Positions 43,678 through 52,754 of a DNA stretch of 64,000 bases are shown piece after piece. The stretch is from Bacteroidales bacterium. GTDB lineage: Bacteria > Bacteroidota > Bacteroidia > Bacteroidales > P3. The stretch lies in the NCBI GenBank assembly GCA_016292015.1, contig JAEEZY010000009.1, forward strand, positions 84,423 through 148,422, given 5' to 3'. Numbering within the stretch: position 1 is the first letter of the stretch; every line of letters starts with the position of its first letter. The position numbers and the translations under genes are program-made. The notes under the pieces are model-generated. The model searched no databases. It worked only from the letters and a program-made list of their open reading frames with translations, and was not told the DNA's origin.

Positions 43678-46074
43678 CTATTGTTTTGCAATCTTACCGA
43701 TGCGACCATCGCTGGTTTTCAGAAAATAAACTCCGACTGGCAAGGCCGAAAGGTCAATACGGTTGCAGCCTGCGTCAAGATTGAAAGTTTTAACAGGTCT
43801 GCCTGTGGCGCTGAAAAGGGTGGCAACTGATGCGGACGCTGTCTCTACGGTGACCATATTGGCAGTCGGGTTTGGTGTGATTTTGATTGACAGCTGTCCT
43901 CTATTTATTGCCGGCTGTTCGCTGACTGCTAACAGCTGACTTCGGTCGATTGTCATTATCAGAGACTTGTATCCTTGAGCGATTGAAGACAACTTCATAT
44001 TTCCCTGCTCAATGGGCATATTGCACGCGATAGTCGTTCTCCCGTCGCCATCGGCGAAGGCGGCGCCGACAAGATTGTTGTTTGAATCGGTCACAGCGGT
44101 GTATGCATAAGGTGCGGTGTTGACATGGACCTGTGTCGAACCTTCGTCGGCCCCAGAATAGGATAGCGGCATCTCTTTGGCTTGTGTCGTCCAAGGCATC
44201 ATGGAAGGGTCGCCGAATAGGTGGTAGATTTGCCAGTAGTATGAGTTGAGGTTGCTTGCAGAGCGCTCCACCGCCATGTTGCCAGCCGTAAGTACTGCAC
44301 CCAAAGAGGTTGCCCACTGGCTGAAGTCTTCATTGTGAGTGTGGAACATCCAGTCGTAAGCACCACGACTTGCAGGATGGTATTCGTGTTGCATTCCGCC
44401 GCCTATGGAAGGCCGTATTCCCACCGCCCAGTAGAAGTCCTCGTCCCAGTAGGTGGAATTGCTGGCGCCTATGTATGCCGCTGCACCGCAGTAGCTGTTT
44501 GCGCGCATGAGAGCCTCTGCGAAGCATACCGGTTCGTCGAACTTGCCTGTAAGGCAGCAGTTGCCAATCATGACGCCGGAACGCTGCGAGTTGCTCATCG
44601 ACGACACATGTTCGTTGCTCATTCGAGGGCTGTGCCAGCCATTCCACTGGCCGTGTGCTGAATAGTTTATCAATCCGGCTCCCTCTGAATAGAGCGAACG
44701 GATGTACTCTTCGTTGTATGCGGCGTTGGCCTGCACCGACACGTTGGCTACATGCGGGGTTATCGACGTGTTGTTTTTGAATTCTTTGACCGAGCGGTAT
44801 CCATTGTGGCCGTTGACATATAGTGAGGCTGCATAATCCATTGCCGGGTCGGCGTGGGTGTAGCCGTAGTCGCCTGACATGCCGCCGTCGATGCCCGCCA
44901 CAAGCAAGGCTCGGTCGAGAAACGATGGGTCGGGAAACTCGTATTTTTCGTACATGAGAATCTTCTGCAACTGCGGCTGAAGTTGACCTACCGTCTGCGC
45001 CGAAAGCCGACCGTAGTAGCAGTCGGGAAGGTTGTCGCCCGAAGTCATACAGGCATAGTGAAGGTCCGATATATGGTCCATTTGGCCATAGTAGTTCATA
45101 TAGTACGAGTACTTCTCGGTAGGCAATTGTGCGGTGTCGCCGACAAGTATGAGGTAAGTGGGGGCTGGCCGTTCTACGGTGGCAGAGCTGTATTGGCTCC
45201 GAATGTACGAAGCTATTGAGCGGAAGGATGTCCCAACTTCTGGAGTGCCAGTGAACACCGTGTCAACCAAATATCCAACACTACGCTTCCAGTCAACAAA
45301 CTCCGAGAGGGCCGTGCGGAACATGGGGTGCGAGACGATTAGGATGCGGACTGCCTGGTTTTGTGGTTGCTTGGCTTCATGATTATTCGAGTTGATGGTT
45401 TTGATGCCAGTGGAGAAGGCGGGTGTGCTATGGTTCGAGAGTGCTTTTGTGGCCTTTGTGTCAATGTCTTCGAACACTACCCTCACATCCACTCGTGTAT
45501 ATACCAAGAATTTGTTGCTGACGGGATTGTATCTGATTGGAGAGAATACCAGTTGTGCCAGACAACGGTCTCGCGCAGTACCGACCATACGTACCTTCGC
45601 CAGTTCTTCGCCAAAAAATTCGTCGCTGCCGTATGTTGAACGGTCTATGACAAGTGCGTCGGCGTTGCGGCTGGATGTCTTACTTGCCGACGGTTGTGTC
45701 GGCAGCAGGGGCAAGGTCACTCCCAGAGAGTCGCCGTCAATGGCTAAATGTTCCTCATAGGTTACCTCTACCTTCACTCTGGCGCACACGGGGATTTCTA
45801 TCCACTCGCGCAGCGATGGCAGCGATGGTTTCCCAATCTCCGACGAGACGTCGAAGCCATCAATTGACACTGTGTTGAACATAGTATTGTCAAATACCAC
45901 CGTGCCTACTTCCAGCTTGGCAGGCACCGATAAGACGACATTCATCGACTCTGACGAATACTCCACCACGTTGCAAGCCTGTTGCCCAAAAGCGGGAACG
46001 GTCACACAAATTGCAAGAAACAATAAATATTGCCGGCCATCAGCAAATATATTGGAAATAAAATTCATCACCAT
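43678..46074 (-). CDS. Gingipain-like C25 cysteine peptidase, T9SS type A (third copy)
   Basis: A 798-aa paralogue of the two C25 genes at 26-31 kb, here alone and on the opposite strand. Signal peptide about 1-31 (PAFGQQ cut site), propeptide-like domain, and a catalytic domain with His474 (YSAHGQW) and Cys507 (NCCLTGKF), 33 apart. A short Ig-like domain and a type A sorting domain (about 725-798, ITPNPTAN) follow, with no InlB-like repeats. It is more diverged from the tandem pair than they are from each other. The start may be at 46074 or 46068. Confidence 0.92.
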   Translation of the reverse strand: MVMNFISNIFADGRQYLLFLAICVTVPAFGQQACNVVEYSSESMNVVLSVPAKLEVGTVVFDNTMFNTVSIDGFDVSSEIGKPSLPSLREWIEIPVCARVKVEVTYEEHLAIDGDSLGVTLPLLPTQPSASKTSSRNADALVIDRSTYGSDEFFGEELAKVRMVGTARDRCLAQLVFSPIRYNPVSNKFLVYTRVDVRVVFEDIDTKATKALSNHSTPAFSTGIKTINSNNHEAKQPQNQAVRILIVSHPMFRTALSEFVDWKRSVGYLVDTVFTGTPEVGTSFRSIASYIRSQYSSATVERPAPTYLILVGDTAQLPTEKYSYYMNYYGQMDHISDLHYACMTSGDNLPDCYYGRLSAQTVGQLQPQLQKILMYEKYEFPDPSFLDRALLVAGIDGGMSGDYGYTHADPAMDYAASLYVNGHNGYRSVKEFKNNTSITPHVANVSVQANAAYNEEYIRSLYSEGAGLINYSAHGQWNGWHSPRMSNEHVSSMSNSQRSGVMIGNCCLTGKFDEPVCFAEALMRANSYCGAAAYIGASNSTYWDEDFYWAVGIRPSIGGGMQHEYHPASRGAYDWMFHTHNEDFSQWATSLGAVLTAGNMAVERSASNLNSYYWQIYHLFGDPSMMPWTTQAKEMPLSYSGADEGSTQVHVNTAPYAYTAVTDSNNNLVGAAFADGDGRTTIACNMPIEQGNMKLSSIAQGYKSLIMTIDRSQLLAVSEQPAINRGQLSIKITPNPTANMVTVETASASVATLFSATGRPVKTFNLDAGCNRIDLSALPVGVYFLKTSDGRIGKIAKQ

Positions 46075-46391
46075 AAGTAAAGCTAATTATTGTGCAAAGG
46101 TACGAAAAAAAATGTTAGCGATGGACTGAATGGTTGTTCCTCATCTGCAATTATGCCTTGAACTATTCTACTCGTATTCCTTCTATCGGTTTTCGTATGC
46201 CTGCTGTTGACCAACACTGCTTTTAATGATTGTACTTGTAATTCTCGTGAAAAAGACTGAAAACAACCGCAACAAACAACTATGGAAATCCGCTATTTGT
46301 GTTTCTATACAATAATCCCACCCTGCCTTGCGTTAGATAATTCGGTTAAATAACAATACTTTTAAGTGCTTGAAATCAACTGGCTTTGTCT
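46075..46391. other. Divergent intergenic region (C25 peptidase / murF)
   Basis: 317 bp. The minus-strand -7 box TACCTTTG (46095-46102) serves the peptidase. No convincing promoter was identified for murF, and no repeat or RNA structure was noticed. Confidence 0.55.
46095..46102 (-). promoter_or_regulatory. -7 box TACCTTTG of the third C25 gene
   Basis: TAnnTTTG on the minus strand, 20 bp before the start codon, giving a short leader. Confidence 0.6.
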
Positions 46392-47693
46392 ATGTGTAAT
46401 GAAATAAACCGCCTTTACGACGCTTATCTGCTTTCACGTGCTGTCACTACCGACTCCCGCAACATAACACAGGGTTGCATATTCTTTGCTTTCAAGGGCT
46501 CCACGTTCGACGGTAACGCTTTTGTCCCCTCGGCTTTGGCTCAGGGTGCCGCGCTTTGCGTCACTTCTGATACGCAGTATTCTGACAATCCACAGTGCAT
46601 CGTCGCTGACGATGTGCTCGCGGTGTTGCAGGCTTTGGCCAGCCGTCACCGTGCCAATCTTTCCATTCCCGTTATAGGCATTACTGGCACCAATGGCAAG
46701 ACCACGACCAAGGAGCTGCTTGCCGCAGTCTTGAGACGTCGCTACCGTGTCCATGCCACAGCTGGCAACTTTAACAATCATTTGGGTGTTCCACTCACCC
46801 TCCTCTCCATCCCCGCTGACTGCGAGGTGGCCGTTGTTGAGATGGGAGCAAATCATCCGGGCGAGATTGATGCCCTCTGCCGTATCGCCCAGCCTGACTT
46901 CGGTCTTATCACCAGTGTCGGAAAGGCTCACCTCGAAGGTTTCGGGAGTTTCGATGGTGTTGTCCGCACAAAGACCGAACTCTACCGTTGCCTCGATGCC
47001 AGAAAAGGTGTAATATTCGTAAATGCCGACAATGAGATTCTCCGCGCCGAAGCTGGCCGTTGTTCCAATGCCTCTGTTGTCACCTATGGCACTGCCGATG
47101 CCGATATTGTTGGAACTTACCTCGGCTCGGACCCATACCTCTCGTTCTACACCGAGTATGGAGACCAAGTTTACAACATCTCGACACGGTTGTTTGGTGG
47201 CTACAATTTCGCCAACGCTATGGCAGCACTTGCCGTTGGACGTTTTTTCAAGGTGGACCTTTTCGACATAAAGCAGGCTCTCGAACAATACGTTCCCTCC
47301 AACAACCGCTCGCAACTTAAGACCACTGCTCACAACCAACTGTTGCTCGACTGCTACAACGCCAATCCCACAAGCATGGAGGCCGCCGTCCGCAGCTTTG
47401 CCGAGATGAGGGCCGACCGCAAGGTCGTTATGCTTGGTGGCATGAGAGAACTCGGCTCCGAGTCGGAGTCCGAGCACCGTCGTCTCTTTCAGCTTGTGAA
47501 GTCTTTATCGTTCACACTGGTCGTCCTTGTCGGCGACGAGTTCTCTTTCGCCTCGTCGGACCCTGCTGTGCTATGGTTTCCAGACAGTCAGTCCGCCCAT
47601 GACTATTTCGCGGCTAATCCACTCTCGGGAGCGTCCGTCTTGCTAAAAGGCTCCAATAGCAACCGTATGTGGCTCCTTGAAGAAGTCCTCTGA
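46392..47693 (+). CDS. murF: UDP-N-acetylmuramoyl-tripeptide--D-alanyl-D-alanine ligase
   Basis: A 433-aa Mur ligase: GITGTNGKTTTKELLAAVL (ATP loop, about 95-113), HLGVPLTLL, EMGANHPGEI and NPTSMEAAVRSF are all MurF-typical. It adds D-Ala-D-Ala to the UDP-MurNAc-tripeptide in the cytosol. ATG 46392 is used; a TTG lies two codons upstream. It is not in a mur cluster; the next gene begins on its stop codon (TGATG). Confidence 0.95.
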   Translation: MCNEINRLYDAYLLSRAVTTDSRNITQGCIFFAFKGSTFDGNAFVPSALAQGAALCVTSDTQYSDNPQCIVADDVLAVLQALASRHRANLSIPVIGITGTNGKTTTKELLAAVLRRRYRVHATAGNFNNHLGVPLTLLSIPADCEVAVVEMGANHPGEIDALCRIAQPDFGLITSVGKAHLEGFGSFDGVVRTKTELYRCLDARKGVIFVNADNEILRAEAGRCSNASVVTYGTADADIVGTYLGSDPYLSFYTEYGDQVYNISTRLFGGYNFANAMAALAVGRFFKVDLFDIKQALEQYVPSNNRSQLKTTAHNQLLLDCYNANPTSMEAAVRSFAEMRADRKVVMLGGMRELGSESESEHRRLFQLVKSLSFTLVVLVGDEFSFASSDPAVLWFPDSQSAHDYFAANPLSGASVLLKGSNSNRMWLLEEVL

Positions 47694-48715
47694 TGAGTCG
47701 TCATCTGGTAATCCTCTTTTTGGTGCTCCTGCCTGTGTCTCTCTCGGCGCAGTCTTATAGGGCCGCCTTTTGGAATGTCGAGAATTTCTTCGACACCCTC
47801 AACGACTCTCTGGCCAACGACGATGCCTTCACTCCAGGCGGGGCCAATCATTGGACACAGAAGCGTTTCCAGCTTAAGTGCAACAATATCTACAAGACTA
47901 TCGTGGCTCTTGATGCTCCGATGGTTGTAGGCCTGGCCGAAGTGGAGAACTCCTATGTGCTTTCGCAGCTCTGCCATGCCACCCCTCTCCGCAAGCTGGA
48001 CTACGGGTTTGTCCATTTCGATTCGCCTGACCCACGTGGCATTGACTGCGCTCTCCTTTACCGACGTCAGTTGTTCCAACCTTTCTTTTCATCACGGATC
48101 GATGTTTCCGACAGTGCTTCTTTGTGGCATTCTCGCGACCTTCTGCTTGTCGGTGGGGTGACTTCCACCGACGACAGTCTTTTCTTCATCGTCTGCCATT
48201 TGCCGTCCAAGTTGGGTGGCGCCATTGCCGACCGACATCGCGTACGTATAGTGTCCATAATTCGCTCGCTGGTTGATTCTCTTGCGTCTGCCCATCCCTG
48301 TGTCCCCGTTGCGGTTATGGGCGATTTCAATGCTGATCCCCGCGAACCGCTTTTCTGCTCGGCCTTTGGCTTTCCCGATGCACCCGAACTGGAGGCTTAT
48401 TCCGCCGAATTGCTTCCTGTGAATCCCGAAGGACTTGTGGGACTTATGTACGCCTTTGCTGAAGGCGAGGGGTCTTGCTGCTATGCCGACCGATGGTCTT
48501 TTTTCGACCAGTTTCTCATACGCCTACCGCATTGTTCGCCTTTCCTGCTGCCGTCGGCCTCGCTGTTTCGCCCCGACTTCTTGCTAGTGTCGTCACCGAA
48601 AACGCACTCCTACCGTACTTTCCGTACCTACAGAGGTCCTGTATACCTTGGCGGCTTCAGCGACCATCTCCCTGTATATATTGACTTGGTTTATGACCAT
48701 AGTGTCAGACCTTGA
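47693..48715 (+). CDS. Exported endonuclease/exonuclease/phosphatase-fold protein
   Basis: A 340-aa protein with a signal peptide (1-19, SLSAQS). WNVENFFDT (about 27-35), MGDFNADPREP and GGFSDHLPVY match the metal-binding motifs of EEP-fold hydrolases, which cleave phosphodiester or phosphate ester bonds. Export suggests a phosphatase or nuclease acting in the periplasm or outside. It overlaps murF by one base. Confidence 0.9.
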   Translation: MSRHLVILFLVLLPVSLSAQSYRAAFWNVENFFDTLNDSLANDDAFTPGGANHWTQKRFQLKCNNIYKTIVALDAPMVVGLAEVENSYVLSQLCHATPLRKLDYGFVHFDSPDPRGIDCALLYRRQLFQPFFSSRIDVSDSASLWHSRDLLLVGGVTSTDDSLFFIVCHLPSKLGGAIADRHRVRIVSIIRSLVDSLASAHPCVPVAVMGDFNADPREPLFCSAFGFPDAPELEAYSAELLPVNPEGLVGLMYAFAEGEGSCCYADRWSFFDQFLIRLPHCSPFLLPSASLFRPDFLLVSSPKTHSYRTFRTYRGPVYLGGFSDHLPVYIDLVYDHSVRP

Positions 48716-48769
48716 TTTATCATGCACGTTGTATAATAAACAGCCTTGTTCGGCGTTATAACTCTAACT

Positions 48770-51019
48770 ATGGCCGAACTGAATCCTCTTTTTCGCGAAC
48801 TTGCACTCATCCTTGTTACTGCTGGGGTTATAACCGTCATCTTCAAAAGGCTTAAGCAGCCCCTTGTGCTTGGCTATATTGTTGCGGGCTTCTTTATTGG
48901 CCCGCATTTTCCGTGGTTTCCTGTCATCAAAGGCGATGAAAACCTCACACTCTGGAGCGACATCGGAATAGTGTTCCTCATGTTCGCTCTCGGTTTGGAA
49001 TTCAGTATCAAGAAACTTAAGAAGGTTGGCGGCACGGGTGCCATAACGGCATTCACAGAGCTTGCGCTCATGTTCCTCATCGGCAACGTCGTTGGACGCA
49101 TACTCGGCTTCTCCACTATGGAGGGCGTGTTCCTCGGTTGCATGCTCTCCATCTCGTCCACCACTATCATCATCAAGTCGTTCGATGACCTGAAACTCAA
49201 GCAGCAGAAGTTCACCTCTACGGTCACGGGAGTCCTCGTGGTCGAAGACCTCATTGCCGTACTTCTTCTTGTCGTGCTCGGCACTGTTTCTGTGAGCAAG
49301 ACTTTCAACGGTGGCGAACTCGGCATGAAGATGCTCATGCTTGCCTTCTTTCTAATCGTGTGGTTCACCTTCGGTATTTTTCTTATCCCTACTTTCCTCC
49401 GTTGGATGCGCCGTTTCATGACCGAAGAGATTCTCTGTGTGGTGGCCATAGGGCTCTGCTTCGCTATGGTTGTGCTTGCTGTTTCTGCTGGTTTTTCTTC
49501 GGCTCTTGGCGCGTTCGTGATGGGTGCCATTCTGGCCGAGACCATTGAGGCCGATGTCATCCACCGCGTAATCACCCCTGTGAAAAATCTTTTTGGTGCA
49601 GTCTTCTTCGTCAGCGTGGGTATGCTTGTTGACCCGGCAGTCCTTGCCAAATACTGGCTTCCCGTCTTGGTCATAGCCCTTACCGTGGTATTGTTCAAGT
49701 CTCTTTCCGCCACACTTGGCGTTGTCCTGTCTGGCCGCCCGCTCAAGGCGGCTATGCAGAGTGGTTTTTGCTTCTGTCAAATAGGTGAATTTTCTTTCAT
49801 CATAGCTGGTCTCGGACTCTCCTACGGTGTTATCCGTAGCGAGCTCTACCCCATAATCGTCTCCGTCTCCATCATCACCACTTTCGTCACTCCTTACATG
49901 ATCAAGGCTGGTCTGCCGGCCTATGAGTTCGTGTGGCCCCGCCTCCCGCAACGCTGGCATGAAGCTCTCGAGCGCTATGCCTCCCAGTCAAAAAGTTCCG
50001 ATTCCGAACTTCCGGTGCGACAGTTCCTCAAAAAACAATTCTCCCCAATTATCATCTATGGCGCCATCAGTGTTGCATTGCTCCTGCTTTCTATGCTCCT
50101 GCTCAAACCGCTGCTTAACAAGATTTTCGTTACATCCACGGGTGAGCCTTCGGTATGGGGCAATATCATAGGCCTTGCTATAACAATCTCCGCTATGGCT
50201 CCGTTCCTGTGGGCGCTGGCTCTAAAAAACCTCAACCGCAAAAAGGTCAAAGAACTCCTTGAGGAATACCGATACAGCCAAGCCGTAGTCATCCCTGTAA
50301 TCCTTCTTCGCTACTTCCTTGTCATCTTGCTTCTCGGCATCGCCATCGGCCGCTACATTTCCCTCGCCTTCGGCCTCATCCTTATCATCGCCATCTTTGT
50401 GTTCATAGTTGTCCGTTTCTCTGGCAAGGTCAACGGCTTCTACAAGCATATCGAATCTCGTTTCCTTTCCAATTTCAACTCCCGTCAGGCACAGGTTTCG
50501 TTCAAGATACCTCCTTCCATGGAACATCAGTTCTCAATGGAGCGTGTCACCGTTACCCAATTCTCGAAATATGTGGGCGTTACGCTTCTCGAATCTGGCT
50601 TCCGTCAGAATTATGGCGTCAACGTGGTCTCTATCGAGCGTGGTGAACGTGTCTATGACCTTCCATCCAAGGATACTGTTATCATGCCGTTGGACCGACT
50701 CACCGTCATCGGCAATGAGGAGCAGATTTCTCGTTTCCGTTCCGACCTTGAGGTCGAACCCTCCATTCTTATACGCGACCATTCCGACAATGAACTCAAC
50801 ATCTACCGTTATGTTGTGTTCAACAACGGTCCGCTCGTCGGTACGACACTCTCTCATTCTGACTTCCAGCAACGGCACCACGGCATGATTATAGCCATAC
50901 AGCGTGACAACGATTATATTGTCAACCCTCCGGCTTCCGCTGTATTCCAGAGTGGTGACATCGTATGGTTCGTATCGCCCGACGAAATGTCGCTAAAGAA
51001 CTTCATCGATAACGACTAA
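48770..51019 (+). CDS. Cation:proton antiporter (CPA2/KefB type) with TrkA-C domains
   Basis: A 749-aa inner-membrane protein: about 12 helices forming a CPA2 Na+/K+:H+ exchanger (about 5-385), further helices (425-575) and C-terminal cytosolic TrkA-C-like domains (about 585-745, GERVYDLPSKDTVIMPLDRLTVIG and GDIVWFVSPDE). TrkA-C modules bind nucleotides such as c-di-AMP, of interest because cdaA is also in this window; no direct link is shown. The ATG at 48770 is used rather than the TTG at 48746. Confidence 0.92.
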   Translation: MAELNPLFRELALILVTAGVITVIFKRLKQPLVLGYIVAGFFIGPHFPWFPVIKGDENLTLWSDIGIVFLMFALGLEFSIKKLKKVGGTGAITAFTELALMFLIGNVVGRILGFSTMEGVFLGCMLSISSTTIIIKSFDDLKLKQQKFTSTVTGVLVVEDLIAVLLLVVLGTVSVSKTFNGGELGMKMLMLAFFLIVWFTFGIFLIPTFLRWMRRFMTEEILCVVAIGLCFAMVVLAVSAGFSSALGAFVMGAILAETIEADVIHRVITPVKNLFGAVFFVSVGMLVDPAVLAKYWLPVLVIALTVVLFKSLSATLGVVLSGRPLKAAMQSGFCFCQIGEFSFIIAGLGLSYGVIRSELYPIIVSVSIITTFVTPYMIKAGLPAYEFVWPRLPQRWHEALERYASQSKSSDSELPVRQFLKKQFSPIIIYGAISVALLLLSMLLLKPLLNKIFVTSTGEPSVWGNIIGLAITISAMAPFLWALALKNLNRKKVKELLEEYRYSQAVVIPVILLRYFLVILLLGIAIGRYISLAFGLILIIAIFVFIVVRFSGKVNGFYKHIESRFLSNFNSRQAQVSFKIPPSMEHQFSMERVTVTQFSKYVGVTLLESGFRQNYGVNVVSIERGERVYDLPSKDTVIMPLDRLTVIGNEEQISRFRSDLEVEPSILIRDHSDNELNIYRYVVFNNGPLVGTTLSHSDFQQRHHGMIIAIQRDNDYIVNPPASAVFQSGDIVWFVSPDEMSLKNFIDND

Positions 51020-51056
51020 TCTTTGAATATTAATCATCAGAATATCTACAATATCC

Positions 51057-52688
51057 ATGAAAAAGATAGTAATCATACTGACCCTCTCGCTATGCACTTT
51101 CGTGCATGCACAGGACAAAGGCTTTGAAATCTCCAAGAACCTCGAGATTTTCTCTAACGTTTACAAGAATGTTCACCTCAATTATGTTGACGATGTCGAT
51201 CCGGGCAAGCTCATGAAGACTGCCATCGACGCCATGCTCGCCTCGCTCGATCCCTATACCAACTACTATGCCGAAAGCGACATGGAGGACGTTAAGTTGC
51301 AGCTTCTTGGTGAATATGGTGGCGTTGGTGCTCTCATCCACCAGAAGAATGGTCTCATCTATGTGGCCGAACCCTACGAGGGCCTCCCGGCCGACAAGGC
51401 GGGGCTTAAAGCTGGCGACCGCATTCTGGAGGTCAATGGTGTCTCCACCGAAGGAAAGACCACATCCGACGTCTCCAGTGCTATGCGCGGTCAGTCGGGA
51501 ACCGCTGTCAAACTGAAGCTGTCTCGCGACGGGCGCACTTTCGACTGCACTCTTACACGTCAGGAAATCAAGCTGCCCAACGTGCCATATAGCGGCATCC
51601 TTACTTCCGGCATCGGCTACATCAAGCTCAGCGAGTTCACCCAGGATGCCGCCAAGAACGTCCGTGACGCTTTCCGTCAGCTTAAGAAGCAGAACCCCGA
51701 CCTTCCCGGTGTCATTCTCGACCTGCGTGGCAACGGTGGCGGATTGATGAACGAAGCCGTTGAGATTGTCGGTATGTTCGTCAAGCGTGGCGAATTGGTT
51801 GTCGAAACCAAGGGCAAGTTGGCGTCAAAGAATGTCAAGAGCTACACTCGCAGCGCCCCCGAGGACCTCGATATTCCTGTTGCCGTACTTATCGACGGCT
51901 ACAGTGCTTCCGCCTCCGAGATTGTCAGCGGGAGTCTTCAGGATTTCGACCGTGCGGTCATCATCGGTAGCCGCTCCTACGGCAAAGGCCTTGTCCAGAA
52001 CATACTCCCTATGTCGTACAACACCCAGATGAAAGTGACGGTGTCCAAGTATTATATCCCGTCGGGACGCTGCATACAGGCACTCGACTACTCTCATCGC
52101 GATGAGAACGGCCGTGCCACACGTGTGCCCGACTCGCTCAAGACTGCTTTCAAGACTCGCAACGGCCGTACCGTTTACGACGGCTTTGGTATCGAGCCTG
52201 ACGTCGAGGTCGATCAGGAGTATATGTCTGCACTCGCGCTGGTGTTATACCAGAAGTTTCTCGTGTTCGACTATGCCACTCAGTTCGTCAAGCAGCATGC
52301 CTCCATTCCCTCGCCTTCCAAGTTCGAGATAACCGACGAGATTTATGATGACTTCCGAAACTTTCTCTCTGATAAGGACTACAGCTACTCTACCTCTACA
52401 GAAAAGTATCTCGACGACCTCAAGACCATCGCCAAGGAAGAGAAGTATTTCGATGCGGTAAAGGCCGACATTGAGGCTCTTGAGGCTAAGCTTAAGGCCG
52501 ACAAGGCCGGCGACCTTGCCAAATATCGCGACGAGGTGAGCGAAATGCTCAAGAACGAAATTCTTGCACGCTACTATTATCAGAAAGGCAGGGTCGAGGG
52601 GTCTCTCACCCACGACAAGGATGTCCTGAAAGCAGTCGAGATACTCACTGACAAATCGCAGTACAAAAAAATACTCTCGGGCAAATAA
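51057..52688 (+). CDS. S41 C-terminal processing peptidase
   Basis: A 543-aa periplasmic protease with a signal peptide (1-19), a PDZ domain (about 90-160, DKAGLKAGDRILEVNG) and an S41 catalytic core. Ser285 in GYSASASE and Lys310 in SYGKG form the dyad, 25 residues apart as in E. coli Prc (Ser452/Lys477). Such enzymes trim C-terminal ends of exported proteins. The C-terminal part (about 400-543) is helical. It starts 37 bp after the antiporter gene. Confidence 0.94.
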   Translation: MKKIVIILTLSLCTFVHAQDKGFEISKNLEIFSNVYKNVHLNYVDDVDPGKLMKTAIDAMLASLDPYTNYYAESDMEDVKLQLLGEYGGVGALIHQKNGLIYVAEPYEGLPADKAGLKAGDRILEVNGVSTEGKTTSDVSSAMRGQSGTAVKLKLSRDGRTFDCTLTRQEIKLPNVPYSGILTSGIGYIKLSEFTQDAAKNVRDAFRQLKKQNPDLPGVILDLRGNGGGLMNEAVEIVGMFVKRGELVVETKGKLASKNVKSYTRSAPEDLDIPVAVLIDGYSASASEIVSGSLQDFDRAVIIGSRSYGKGLVQNILPMSYNTQMKVTVSKYYIPSGRCIQALDYSHRDENGRATRVPDSLKTAFKTRNGRTVYDGFGIEPDVEVDQEYMSALALVLYQKFLVFDYATQFVKQHASIPSPSKFEITDEIYDDFRNFLSDKDYSYSTSTEKYLDDLKTIAKEEKYFDAVKADIEALEAKLKADKAGDLAKYRDEVSEMLKNEILARYYYQKGRVEGSLTHDKDVLKAVEILTDKSQYKKILSGK

Positions 52689-52754
52689 TAATCGCTTGTC
52701 TGCCTTTACCGCTGCTAACTCTCATTTTTCAACTCTCAATTTTCAATTAATTTA

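Noticed and set aside
46434..47477. Minus-strand ORF of 347 codons
   Set aside because: Fully opposite murF, which has all Mur ligase motifs; the antisense protein shows no known motif.
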